The position numbers were made by a program, and so were the translations under genes. DNA of 64,000 bases. Source: Guadua angustifolia. Taxonomy: Eukaryota; Streptophyta; Magnoliopsida; Poales; Poaceae. The stretch covers positions 55,655,326 through 55,719,325 of the forward strand of contig CM070501.1 in assembly GCA_036346375.1 (NCBI GenBank), read 5' to 3'. Shown in pieces: positions 21,574 through 32,339 of the stretch. Below the pieces are notes generated by a model. It did no database searches and was not told the DNA's origin. It worked only from the letters and a program-made list of their open reading frames with translations. Position 1 is the first letter of the stretch; the number at the start of each line of letters is the position of its first letter.

Positions 21574-22941
21574 TAGATCAATGCCCGTATGCTGCTATGA
21601 AAAATAAAATTAGTAACGAAACATAAAGGTCAAGTAATAAAAGAAAATTGTGCTATAAGATCAAATATCTATTTCTCCCGATTACAAAAGTTTTTATGGT
21701 TTCTTCTCCGGTATGAATTAAAACCAAAATATATATTATACATAGCAATATATATTACTAATCTCAAAAATCAATCAATCATTTTTATCCTTTTTGCAAT
21801 TTATATTACCACTGTGTTCCTCTTCTCTCTCGCCATGCCCACAAGGCCGCTCCTCTGCCAAGTTGACCTCGTCTTTTTCTTCGCCGCCGCCTCGCTAATC
21901 GCTATCCACCGCCTGGGCGACGACGGGCTTCCACATGCCGCACGGCGCTGCCAAACCACCACCATTCCGGACTACTAGCCGCTCGTGGTCGAGCTCGGGG
22001 CATCCGCCGCCTCCTCGCTATGCTTCTTCCTCTGCCAAGCACGCCATGGCGGTTATGGAGTCCGCTTTCGCTCGCCGCTTCACTTCGCGCCGCACCATAG
22101 CAGCGTGGTCGGGCCGCCTCGAGAAAGGGTCACCGCGCCACTCCACCTTTGCACATCCGCGTCTTTTCGATCACCGCCCTTCGGCGCCACACTTTTCTCC
22201 GCCGGTGGTGGTCTGGCCATACGACGATTCGCCATTTTCCCAGATGACCCTCTTTTTGCCGGTCTACTCGTCTCCATGCTCTAGCGTGCCTAGCTATCAT
22301 CGGATTCACCGCCATGACGCCGGCCTATGCGAAAGTGAACTGAAAACACCGCCGAGGCGCCCACGCCGCCGCGCCGCCGTCCTTTCTCGCGACGCTCACC
22401 GATCAACCCGCTTATCTCCAAGGGGTATGCTAATGACTTTCTCTACATGACGATGTCCCACCGGTGTCGCGGGCAACCGCGCCGAGCGTCGTATGCTTTG
22501 TTCACGCTTAATCGCTTGCGGCGTGGGTCACGACACTCGTAGGCGTCGCGCTATTCATTCTCCGCCGCGATTACTCATCGACATGGCGCTCGGCCCTCGC
22601 CTCACGCCATATACGTCGGTCTATCACTTATTGATCAGTTTGTTGAGTTCATTCGCCGTGGCGGCACGACATGGGAGATCTTGAATGAATTCCCTTGATT
22701 GATTATGTGAAAATTGTACAGCATATATAGAGTATAAAAAGAATGATTGGCCGGCTATTAATTACTAGCAATAATCAAGGATTTTGCTATAATAATCAGC
22801 TATATTTAGAGAGATATGGCTGGTTGTAAATCAAAAAAAAATAGCTATAATGACCTGCCATTATTGGAGATATGGCGAGGGAGGAGGGCTAGGAAGAACG
22901 AACCACTGCCACCAACTGCAAATTTATATTAGTAGAGATAA
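21574..22941. mobile_element. Putative element carrying a GC-rich insert of unknown origin
   Basis: AT-rich arms (21574-21830 and 22690-22941) surround a CpG-rich core. The left arm starts CTAGATCAATGCCCGTATGC and the right arm ends near TTATATTAGTAGAGATA, a pair of motifs often seen bracketing intergenic grass elements. The core has a 171-codon + frame (21935-22450) overlapped by other frames on both strands. I recognise no protein in any of them. It may be a captured gene fragment that has decayed. Confidence 0.35.
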
Positions 22942-23385
22942 TTAATATTGTTTACATATGGACTAGTAAAAGCTTTCGGAATCTCTAAACATGCCGTCCT
23001 TTGATATAACTTCTACCCAGTACCACCAATATAAAGAAGCAACAAACAGAATAAACATGTTGAATGTGTACTATGAGTTACTATTCTGGTTCAACCGTTC
23101 AAATTACTTGTGCAAATGCTTATCATTTGACATTTCCTAGCTGGTTTCTTCCTACAATGGCATCAGGCTAATTACTTCAATTGTTGGTTATTCCCACCAC
23201 CTTCCAGAGATATGGCCATTTATTAATGAAGACCAAAATTCCATGTATTTTTACATTAGTAATTGCCTTGGTTTGTATTCTGGGAGGTAAACGGCAAGTA
23301 ATTTGGACAGCACGTAATTATTCATGATCTAAAAAGTAGCTGATGGTCCGATAGTAAAATTGCACAAGATGTAAATGCAACTTAC
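22942..23385. other. Unannotated flank of the VPS51 fragment
   Basis: AT-rich. No further VPS51 exon was recognised on the minus strand here, so the fragment appears to stop at 23386. Confidence 0.35.
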
Positions 23386-24357
23386 TTTGAGAACAAAGCA
23401 TGTGTGAGTTCAATGAGACACCTTTCTGAATCAGGAAATATTATGAGATAAGCACAAAATGTCTCTGAAATATCGCCAATTGAAGCCTAAGAAAAAAATT
23501 ATACAAGAGAGTATCAGATGATTTATAGATATGGTAATTGGCAAAGAGGATTGTAAAATGAGTGTTGCAAATAGACTAGATTTTACATACTATGTCACAA
23601 CACAGGCAACACAAGTTGTACAAGTCACAGTTTATGGAACTATCACCCAAAATAAAATGGAATTTAAACTTCATATATTCTAACATTTCTGATATACAGC
23701 TGTGTGGGCTCGTTCTGGAAATTTAAGAGGCAATCTTCTAACTTCTCAAGTAGGTTTGATTTTAGGTTGTCCACCTGTTGAGAGGTAGAAAATAATTTAG
23801 TAAGATGGGATTACAGAACAAAAACTGCATGCAAATTAGAATGAACATTATAACTTTGATAGGTTCAGAATCTGAGTATAACTTTGCCCGCAAAGATACA
23901 AGAAATAAGTAAATGCTAGACACTAGTAAAAATGAAGATACAATTAGGAGAATAAAATTATTTAATGAATCAAAAGTAGGAATTGCATTAGCTGTATGCC
24001 TTGCGGCAAGGACCCTGAAGTCTTAAATTATGATTTCGTTAACTAATACTGAGCTCTTCCGTACAAATCTGAGTCAAAATGCACACAATTACCTGAAGGT
24101 TTTGTATAACTAAATCCATTGCCTCCTCAGATGCTTTTTTACAGTCTTGAAAGGACGTATCACCATAGGCCTACCGTAGATAAGAAAGATAAGTGAAAGG
24201 TAAAACTAAAAATGTGTTGGAGTAAGTTTCTAAGATGATCAGTAAGCTCAAATTAACCTCAAAAATAGGTTTTACTCCAGTAAAAAAAAGTGACAGCATC
24301 CGCATATGCTTCTGTCTTGATGCATTTGTTAAGCCATGTCGGCAGATCATATATGAA
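23386..24357 (-). pseudogene. VPS51: VPS51 (GARP/EARP tethering subunit) gene fragment
   Basis: Five exon-like blocks lie in gene order on the minus strand. 24258-24357 encodes FIYDLPTWLNKCIKTEAYAD and continues to the family FFTG motif. 24093-24170 encodes AYGDTSFQDCKKASEEAMDL. 23858-23887 encodes AKLYSDSEPI. 23700-23774 encodes VDNLKSNLLEKLEDCLLNFQ then NEPTQ. 23386-23486 encodes ASIGDISETFCAYLIIFPDS then a conserved ERCLIEL. These match the N-terminal half of plant VPS51, a vesicle-tethering subunit at Golgi and endosomes. Introns are retained with GT and AG at most borders, so the copy came from genomic DNA. It is broken: eight T's in the first block shift the frame, the third block is truncated, the donor after NEPTQ reads CT instead of GT, and the rest of the gene is absent. 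Confidence 0.85.
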
Positions 24358-24626
24358 CTGCAAAAAAATTGATGGAAATCGACATTATCAAATCTGCTCA
24401 TGTTTGTTTGGCCGTGGTGAGGACATGGCTGAGGTCGGCGATGGAGACAGTCCCGAGGCGTCCTTGTCGAATCAAATCAAACCCCACGCCTAACACGATG
24501 AATCCAAACTAAAAAAGGCTTGTTCAATCCCCATTTTTAACACGATGAAACCAAACTAGTAGCCATTTTTAACACGAAGAAATTACCAAACTAAATCATG
24601 CTACCTTGAATGGCACACTCTTCTCA
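24358..24626. other. Unannotated flank upstream of the VPS51 fragment
   Basis: Contains twin phrases CCATTTTTAACACGATGAA and CCATTTTTAACACGAAGAA about 40 bases apart. No further exon of VPS51 was recognised, and no transposon end was identified that would explain the capture. Confidence 0.35.
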
Positions 24627-24857
24627 GGGCCTGTTTGTTTCAGCTTTGGATTCTCTAAAAGCTGATTCTGGATTATGACTGTAGAGAAGCTGATTCTCCA
24701 AAAACTGGAATCCAGAAGTACATATGAAGTGGATTGTAGATTCTAATGTATATGGATGGTCTGAATTGTGAGAATCGGATTCTAGAATCAGGCTGTTTGT
24801 TTCTGATTATGCATTTGGGGCCAGAATTCAAAATCAAAAGCTAAAACAAACAGGGTC
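24627..24857. mobile_element. MITE with CAGGGCCTGTTTGTTT-type ends, TCA duplication
   Basis: The left GGGCCTGTTTGTTTCAGCTT mirrors the right AAGCTAAAACAAACAGGGTC. TCA flanks both sides (24624-24626 and 24858-24860). It is 231 bp and non-coding, and probably belongs to the same PIF/Harbinger-like group as the element at 19193. Confidence 0.75.
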
Positions 24858-25007
24858 TCAATGTGCGAGGCGGCAAATCAGCTTTCAAATTTGTAAATTA
24901 CAACCATGTGGAGGCAAATCACGAGAAGGGCAGACCATGATTAATTTCGCGGATCGCCCCAAGAAGCTCCTCCTCCACCTGCATACAGAAGACGATGCAC
25001 ATCTTAG

Positions 25008-25647
25008 TCGGTTGTTCTAAAAAACCGTTATAGCAAGCGACGCATATCTCAGTCAGTTTTTCTTCAAAACTGATACAGAGGACAATGCTTATCTCAGTCG
25101 TCGGGTTTTAAGAGAAAGATTCATTGTCTCAAATCTCAATCGGTTTTAATTGAATCGATACAAAAGCTAAGATTTCTCAATCGGTTTTGAGGAAAACCGA
25201 TTGTAATAAGTCCATTTAAGTTGCTAGCTTCTAAATTTTCAACATTTAATAAAGAGAGAAAATGCTATAATTTTTTCTAATAGGGTTGAAATTATTTGAA
25301 ATTTTGCAGAGACATACTTTGGGATACTACAAATCTTTTGCAAAAAGAATTTTCTAAAAAGGATCCTCATTCTGTAGGCATGATTTTTGCTCTTCACTGT
25401 AGGCAAATACATCACTATCGGTTTTTATATGAGAAGCGATAGTGATGTATGCTTATCATTATCGGTTCTTTAATTTTGTTAGAACCAATTATGATGTGTT
25501 CAATACTACATCATAATCGCTTCTAACCTGAGAACCGACACTAATTATTATTAACATCCCTCCTAAGTCATCTATCATAATCATTTTTTCTTAAAACTTA
25601 AGAACCGATTCAAATAAGCGATAGTGATGTACCATTTTATAGTAGTG
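25008..25647 (-). mobile_element. CACTA element end with subterminal repeats
   Basis: The right boundary is TTTTATAGTAGTG, the reverse complement of CACTACTATAAAA. The 600 bases before it carry many copies of AATCGGTTTT, GAACCGA and their complements in both orientations, the usual CACTA subterminal array. No matching CACTA left end and no transposase were found, so this is a truncated or highly decayed copy. Confidence 0.7.
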
Positions 25648-26669
25648 CATCTCACAATGTTTACCCGTTGAGAGAATCAAGAATGTAGTTGTTGCATTTT
25701 TCTCATCCCCTATGTATCCCAGTGCTAATACTGTGAAAGATGTGAGTGGTTACAAATTACCTCCTTGCAATTGGCCTGTAAACATATACGTACGGTAGTT
25801 ATACAATATTGTGAAACGGAGGGACAACTGTAATTCTTGTTTGTCTAATAAATTTCAGTTTATAGTTAGTGAATAGGTTATATTCCTCTCAAAAAATAGC
25901 AGGTTAATTTTGTACTATACAAACTTAATTACACTACCTTATCTGTTTTGAGAACCAAGCTAGCTTGATCGATGCCTTGTATGATGGATTCATAAATCAT
26001 TCTCAACCGGCAGCTTGTACCTTATTTATTTGTTTATTAATTTTTAGGTTCAAGAATGCATAGTGATTGTAGGAGCATAAGAAACAAAGCAGCTATTGAT
26101 ATCTCGATCATATTCCCGTACTATGATTAGATAATGGAGATTAATTCTTCTCTTCAGATCGTGCAACTCGATCGTAGGGCCTACCTTGGGTACATGCTTG
26201 GAATATGATCCTTTTTCTTTTTTTCATTACATAAAAGATGCAAACGCGCACACACCACCACGCACGTGTACACAAGTGAGTGCGTTGTATGTGCATAAAG
26301 GTGGGCATCAGGATTTAAACCTTGCTGGGTGGTTCTGGTGATCTCCTTTTTCTAATATGCAACCTTTCCTTATCATCATCGAATTTGATTAGGCAGATGC
26401 TTCTTCACTTGGTCTGATCATATAATATATACGAACTAATGGAGTTCGTCTTTCTAGGGCATAATGCTACTTCTATAATTGCTGCTGAGAGAATCTTTGT
26501 ACTTACAGGACATATGCCTTGCCTTTTTGTCATAAAATTCTTGATGAACGAGTTAGGTAAAAGGAAAAGTTCTTCTCGGTTCTATTTTGCACTTCTGTCC
26601 TGTTTGTTTTGAATTGTCTTGTAGTACTTCATTTTCAAAACTAAGCAACAAGCCAACCAAAGCAAATTA
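25648..26669. other. Unannotated stretch
   Basis: AT-rich DNA. A segment near 26230-26350 contains CA-rich tracts and a GGATTTAAACC sequence resembling the B box of a reversed SINE, but it is too weak to call. Confidence 0.3.
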
Positions 26670-26973
26670 GGCCCTGCTTGGGTTTAAGTCAGCTTCAGCT
26701 TTCGAAAATTAAGTAAGTCCTCCAAACCGCTCAAGTTTTAAGCTGCTTTTGGCATAAATTAAAAGCCACATATAAATAGCAAAAACCAAAATCTGAAAGC
26801 TAGACAGAACTTGCTTTTGTAGCTTATTACTGAGGAAAAATTAGATGTTTATCAAACAGTCTCTTTTAGAAAGCTACAACTGCTTTTCAATCTAGAAAGC
26901 CAAAAGACAATTTTTCAGCCTAAAAAGCTAAAAATTAATTTTTCAGAAAAACTACAACTCTTCCAAGCAGACC
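26670..26973. mobile_element. MITE, GGCCCTGCTTGG ends
   Basis: The left end GGCCCTGCTTGGGTTT pairs imperfectly with the right end CTTCCAAGCAGACC. The interior is rich in AAGCTTTT and AAAGC words, typical of a Tourist-like grass family. Flanks are TTA and ATA, so the duplication is imperfect. Confidence 0.6.
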
Positions 26974-27729
26974 ATATGTCTTATTCTAACTAGTTTTTGT
27001 TGTTGTTGTTGCCGGAACGAGCTAAAGAAATGTCCATTATGCGTTTGTTTGATATCTAAAACCTATTTTTATTCCTGTGCGCAACAGTTACCATCTCCAT
27101 CCAAGTTGATCATATATGTTGTCATCTATATGGACGACTAAAAGAGGCTCATTGATGCTCGGAGAAGAAATATGGATTGTTAAGCAACTTAGCAGCTGAA
27201 AATGACCAATAGTTTGATCGAGTACATGCACAACATCGTAAACCAGTGGCGCATACAATTCTGTGTCTGTCCCTTTCCACAGGACAGAGAAAGCTATCCC
27301 TCATCTCTTGTTCATAGGGAAAGCTATCCCTCATCTCTCTCTGTTGGCTTGTAGCCAAGAACAAGATTTTGGATTCTCTCAATCACTCCACACGCACACA
27401 AAAACACACACAATAATGAGAAAATAAAACTGCACAAGTCTAGCTACCTAAGTTAACATTGTTAGCTAGGCTCTCAACATGTCTTCGATATATTCGGTCC
27501 CACAAAGAAGTTGCAAGGAGAATTGTGTTAGTGGGACTGAGAATAATAGAACATGGCCGGCCTCCCTTTTTGGATTCTCACCCAGTGACATGTTGAGCTA
27601 GCTTTAGTTTGTTCTTCTCTTTCAAGCAGTTGTTCTGTAATCATGTGTTTAGCTCAAAGAATGAAAGAAGTATATCGCTATATATGCCTCCAGTCCAATG
27701 CGATGGATGCTGTTTATTTAAGGTTTTAG
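26974..27729. other. Unannotated stretch
   Basis: No gene recognised. It contains a direct repeat of GAAAGCTATCCCTCATCTCT near 27289 and 27319. Confidence 0.35.
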
Positions 27730-28601
27730 TGTTAGGTAAGTGAACCTAGTAATGGAAGTCACTTCGCGGCAATAATGAAGTCCTTTTGGCATCGGTATAA
27801 ATCATTATTCTCGAGAGTGGTACGGCTGGCTTCGCAGTCGCGCGCGCCACGCACTCTATTTTACTGTGGTTTCTAAAGTGACGTCTTACATAGCATCATA
27901 TATTTATTTTCCATCATATTTTACATGTCCCGCTTAGCTCAGCTGACCGAAGCCTTGCCATGCGTGCACGAGGTCCGAGTTCAAATCCTGTGAGAAGCGA
28001 ATTTTTTCCACTTTTTTGCATCAAATTTGCGTTTTTAATTGAGTTGTTAAATCATGCTGTAAATTTTTGAAGCTTTTTGAGAAGGGTTCTGAGAGCATGC
28101 CTAACCTACCTAAAAAATGCATATCATGATCAAACTTATGCGATTTTTTTTAAAAAAAACTGTCGAAGGTGCTAATGCATTTAAAGCAACTTCACTGATT
28201 TAATTGAGCTACTAAATTTGCAATTTCTTGAAAAAAAATTTAGAAGTGTCCTGAGACCATGCCTACACTACCATAGAAATTTCAAAGCATGATCAAACTT
28301 TTTTAAAAAAAAATTTACAATGCTACTGACATACTTAAAGCAACTTCACTAATTTAATTGAGCTAATAAATTTGTAAATTCTTTAGAATTTGTGAGAAAG
28401 GTCCTGAGAGTATGTCTAAGCTACCATAAAAAATTGGATCATGATCAAACTTTTGCGATTTTTAAAAATTCTAACAATTTGGTTTTCTTTTTTTAGGTAT
28501 TCCCGAAAGAGATTTGCTTTCTCTATTGTAATCTATGTTGTAATCTTTGCATGTCTCAAAGAACTCCTTCCTTTGACGTTAAGAACATGCGGACCCATTG
28601 T
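27730..28601 (+). repeat. Direct repeat copy A (about 870 bp), possibly an LTR
   Basis: Starts TGTTAGGTAAGTGAACC and ends GCGGACCCATTGT. A near-identical copy B lies at 29369-30600. The copies agree over their whole length apart from scattered substitutions, one-base indels and a MITE in copy B. Each copy contains a tRNA-like segment. The TG start, and a loose 5-base match of TTTAG before A with TCTAG after B, fit an LTR pair, but no primer site or polypurine tract was seen. Confidence 0.8.
27931..27999 (+). pseudogene. tRNA-like sequence in repeat copy A
   Basis: TTAGCTCAGCTGACCGAAG resembles a Pol III A box, and GAGTTCAAATCC a B box, 37 bases further on. CGCTT at the 5' side can pair with AAGCG at the 3' side. 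The anticodon and T arms do not pair well, so it is judged SINE- or tRNA-derived rather than a working tRNA gene. Confidence 0.55.
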
Positions 28602-28632
28602 ACGCACACACACACACACACATATATATATA
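28602..28632. repeat. (CA)n(TA)n microsatellite
   Basis: A short CA array passes into TA units at the border between repeat copy A and the following inverted-repeat element. Confidence 0.8.
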
Positions 28633-28969
28633 GCCTTTTCCGTACTCTCGGGAGTACATACTCCCACCTTCAATATACCACTTAAATGAAAGTATTATAT
28701 TTCTTTATCATTTTCGATATACTCCAATAATGATTCTAAGATACTTCAATGTGACATGGTTGAAAAAAATCATCTGAGCCCAATAGTTTTTTTGCTATAT
28801 ACACTTTTACGTATGTGAAAAAATATATAAACAAATTATGCTATAAAGGGTGGACTTTGATGAAATTTTTTGTGAAACTCACTTTGGAGTATCTTATAAT
28901 CATGTTAGAGTATACTCAAAAGATAAAGAGATAATAACATCATTTAAATGGTATATTAGAGTATGATAC

Positions 28970-28970
<1 letters not shown>
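28633..28970. mobile_element. TA-associated inverted-repeat element, full copy
   Basis: The left half contains ACTCTCGGGAGTACATACTC and TATACCACTTAAATGA. The right half, read in reverse complement, repeats the same order of phrases (ACTCTAATATACCATTTAAA and then TGAGTATACTC). It sits between a TA tract and a (TA)20 array. No coding capacity. Best compared with Micron-type MITEs that insert in TA microsatellites. Confidence 0.6.

Positions 28971-29010
<40 letters not shown>
28971..29010. repeat. (TA)20 microsatellite
   Basis: Forty bases of perfect TA between two copies of the inverted-repeat element. Confidence 0.98.
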
Positions 29011-29012
<2 letters not shown>

Positions 29013-29066
29013 AAAATGGTTCCATACTCTGGGAGCATGTATCTCCTCTAATATACCATTTAAATG

Positions 29067-29072
<6 letters not shown>
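29011..29072. mobile_element. Short fragment of the TA-associated element
   Basis: AAAATGGTTCCATACTCTGG and TATACCATTTAAATGATG match the ends of the neighbouring full copy. It is bounded by TA arrays on both sides, consistent with repeated insertion into, or slippage through, TA arrays. Confidence 0.6.

Positions 29073-29130
<58 letters not shown>
29073..29130. repeat. (TA)29 microsatellite
   Basis: Fifty-eight bases of perfect TA preceding another copy of the inverted-repeat element. Confidence 0.98.
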
Positions 29131-29135
<5 letters not shown>

Positions 29136-29368
29136 GTTCCATACTCTCAGGTATATTTCCCTTCTAATATACCATTTAAATGATGTTGTTATATCTCTTT
29201 ATCCTTTTGAGTATACTCTATCATTGATTATAAGATACCTAAAGTGAGTTTCATGAAAAATTTCATTAAAATCCACCCTTTATAGCATAATTTGTTTACA
29301 TATTCCTTTCACATATGGAAAAGGATATGTAGCAAAAAATAAAGGGTCTCGATAAAATTTTTCAATCA
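29131..29368. mobile_element. TA-associated inverted-repeat element, inverted half copy
   Basis: Begins AAATGGTTCCATACTCTCAG next to the (TA)29 array. It reads as the reverse complement of the right half of the 28633-28970 copy, ending in CTCGATAAAATTTTTCAATC directly before repeat copy B. Confidence 0.6.
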
Positions 29369-29569
29369 TGTTAGGTAAGTGAACCTAGTAATGGAAGTCA
29401 CTTCGCGGCAATAATGAAGTCCTTTTGGCATCGGTATAAATCATTATTCTCGAGAGTGGTACGGCTGGCTTCGCAGTCGCGCGCGCCACGCACTCTATTT
29501 TACTGTGGTTTCTAAAGTGACGTCTTACATAGCATCATATATTTATTTTCCATCATATTTTACATGTCC

Positions 29570-29638
29570 CGCTTAGCTTAGCTGACCGAAGCCTTGCCAT
29601 GCGTGCACGAGGTCCGAGTTCAAATCCTGTGAGAAGCG
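29570..29638 (+). pseudogene. tRNA-like sequence in repeat copy B
   Basis: Same A-box-like and B-box-like motifs as in copy A, with one visible substitution (TTAGCTTAGCTGACC). The B-box-like GAGTTCAAATCC and the pairing CGCTT/AAGCG are retained. Confidence 0.55.
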
Positions 29639-30053
29639 AATTTTTTCCACTTTTTTGCATCAAATTTGCGTTTTTAATTGAGTTGTTAAATCATGTTGTA
29701 AATTTTTGAAGCTTTTTGAGAAGGGTTCTGAGAGCACGCCTAACCTACCTAAAAAATGCATATCATGATCAAACTTATGCGATTTTTTAAAAAAATTGTC
29801 GAATGTGCTAATGCATTTAAAGCAACTTCACTGATTTAATTGAACTACTAAATTTGCAATTTCTTGAAAAAAATTTAGAAGTGTCCTGATACCATGCCTA
29901 CACTACCATAGAAATTTCAAAGCATGATCAAATTTTTTTAAAAAAAATTACAATGCTACTGACATACTTAAAGCAACTTCACTAATTTAATTGAGCTAAT
30001 AAATTTGTAAATTCTTTAGAATTTGTGAGAAGGGTCCATGAGAGCATGTCTAA

Positions 30054-30419
30054 GAGCAAACCCAACCCACCCCCTAAATCTCGCCCTATTCTAAATTATA
30101 AGGAGAATTAGAAAAATGTGAGCTCCAACCCAACCCTTATAAGGAACCCCTATTATAGAGAGACCCCTTCTCACCCCTACATCTAGGGGTTTTCTTCTCC
30201 CCCCTACTATTTTCTTCAACATTTTTTTAATTTGTTATTTCTATTTTTAGTAAATGATTCATGGGTGCAAAGTAATAATAATGTTTAGATAAATAATAGG
30301 GGTGAGTAATAGGGAGTGTGGGTTGGAGACAAAATTGATATAGGGTGCCTCTAATTTTTACACCACCCCTAAATGAGTGATTTAGGGGAAAAATATAAGG
30401 GTTTGGGTTGGAGTTGCTC
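30054..30419. mobile_element. Tourist-like MITE inside repeat copy B
   Basis: The ends are GAGCAAACCCAACCC and GGGTTGGAGTTGCTC. Repeat copy A reads without interruption across the same site (GTCTAAGCTACC near 28420), which proves the insertion. The flanks are TAA at the left and TGA at the right, a TAA duplication with one change. Confidence 0.9.
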
Positions 30420-30652
30420 TGAGCTACCATAAAAAATTGGATCATGATCAAACTTTTGCGATTTTTAAAAATTCTGACAATTTGGTTTTCTTTTTTTAGG
30501 TATTCCCGAAAGAGATTTCCTTTCTCTATTGTAATCTATGTTGTAATCTCTGCATGTCTCAGCAACTCCTTCTGCCCACAGCAACATGCGGACCCATTGT
30601 GCATCTAGTTGGAACAAATTAGTTTAGACTTAGCTCGGCACTTTGGACATGT

Positions 30653-31151
<499 letters not shown>

Positions 31152-31475
31152 AGTAAATTAGAGTATATTAGGCAGTCAACTTTGGTTTGTTTCGTATTGC
31201 CGCTATCACACGGTCATAATGCACCACGATGAGATTCATTAATAAAATCAAAAGACGTGACCAGTAAATTGGAGTATATTTGACACTAACCTCGATTCGT
31301 TTCATATTATCGCTATCACATGGGCATCATGGGCCATTGTGAGGTTCAGTAATAAAGTCTAACAACCCATCTAGCAAATTGGAGTGTATTTCTTACTACC
31401 GATATCACATGGGCATGATGTGACATTGTTAGATGTGACAGTAAAATCTAATAATATGCCCAATAAATTGGGGAG
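31152..31475 (+). repeat. Three diverged tandem units of about 111 bp
   Basis: Units start at about 31152, 31263 and 31373 with AGTAAATTAGAGTATATT, AGTAAATTGGAGTATATT and AGCAAATTGGAGTGTATT. Each then contains a CGCTATCACA- or CGATATCACA-like block and an AATAAAATC/AATAAAGTC-like end. A fourth partial start, CAATAAATTGGGGAGAA, follows near 31460. No coding function is evident. Confidence 0.75.
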
Positions 31476-32339
31476 AATCGATGATTTGCATCATTTTAGT
31501 TGGTGCAATTAATGATTTGCCCGGTATGTCTCACTAACATATGGCCCTAGAGCCCACATGTCAGTAAAATATCACAGGGCAAACCATCAATAGCACAAGT
31601 AAATGAGGAAAAATAATCAATTCTTCCCAATAAATTGGTTGTAAAATATCGTTCATTTGTATTTATTAGCGAGACTTATATCGTTATGTTCATCTTATCG
31701 TCAGTTATGTTCATCTTATCGTCAGCAAGCTACCAATGAAAATCGTTCATAAATCAGAGTTGCTAATCAAAAGTTAAGGCTAAATCAAAGAAAAAAGATT
31801 ATGGTACAAACAAGAAATCATATTTATTAGTTAGTTAGCTACGTAACTAATTGACTTAGTTAACACACGAAGTGGACATATATGGGATGGTTTGGCCATG
31901 CTTATTCGGCCAACACGTAGAATAACTATTCTACACTTGTGCAGAATAGTACTTCTATATACCAATTCAAATAAAACACATATGTTTGAAAAAGTATACT
32001 CGAATTCAAAGATTTTGAACGAATTTTGATCACATGCTTTGCTGATTTATATATAAAATCAGCGCATATCAACAATCAAACTATCATCCAAATTCTATGC
32101 CACTGGAATGTAGGGAAATTCCTGAATGTGTCACCGACACGTGGAATTAGGGTTCATATATCAGTGAGGCAATGAGTAACATATAAGAGATGAGTTAAAC
32201 TTTCGGTGACATATAATGAATTGGCCAATCTATTTATATGATTTGCTTTTTCATTTACTTCATATCTAAAAAACGCTAAGCGTGGTAAAAATCCACAGAC
32301 TAGGTATAAAAACTTAATTAATTTGTGTATTAGAGGAGT
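31476..32339. other. Unannotated stretch with a short direct repeat
   Basis: GTTATGTTCATCTTATCGTC occurs twice in tandem at about 31683-31725. Otherwise AT-rich and unrecognised. Confidence 0.4.

Larger units (their letters stand above)
29369..30600 (+). repeat. Direct repeat copy B with nested MITE
   Basis: Second copy of the 27730-28601 repeat in the same orientation. It is longer only because of a 366-bp MITE plus its 3-bp duplication at 30051-30422. The high similarity of the pair suggests a fairly recent duplication or LTR pair. Confidence 0.8.

Noticed and set aside
27931..27999. Functional tRNA gene
   Set aside because: A and B boxes are present, but the anticodon and T stems do not pair and no normal acceptor stem is formed. 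It also lies in a repeat.
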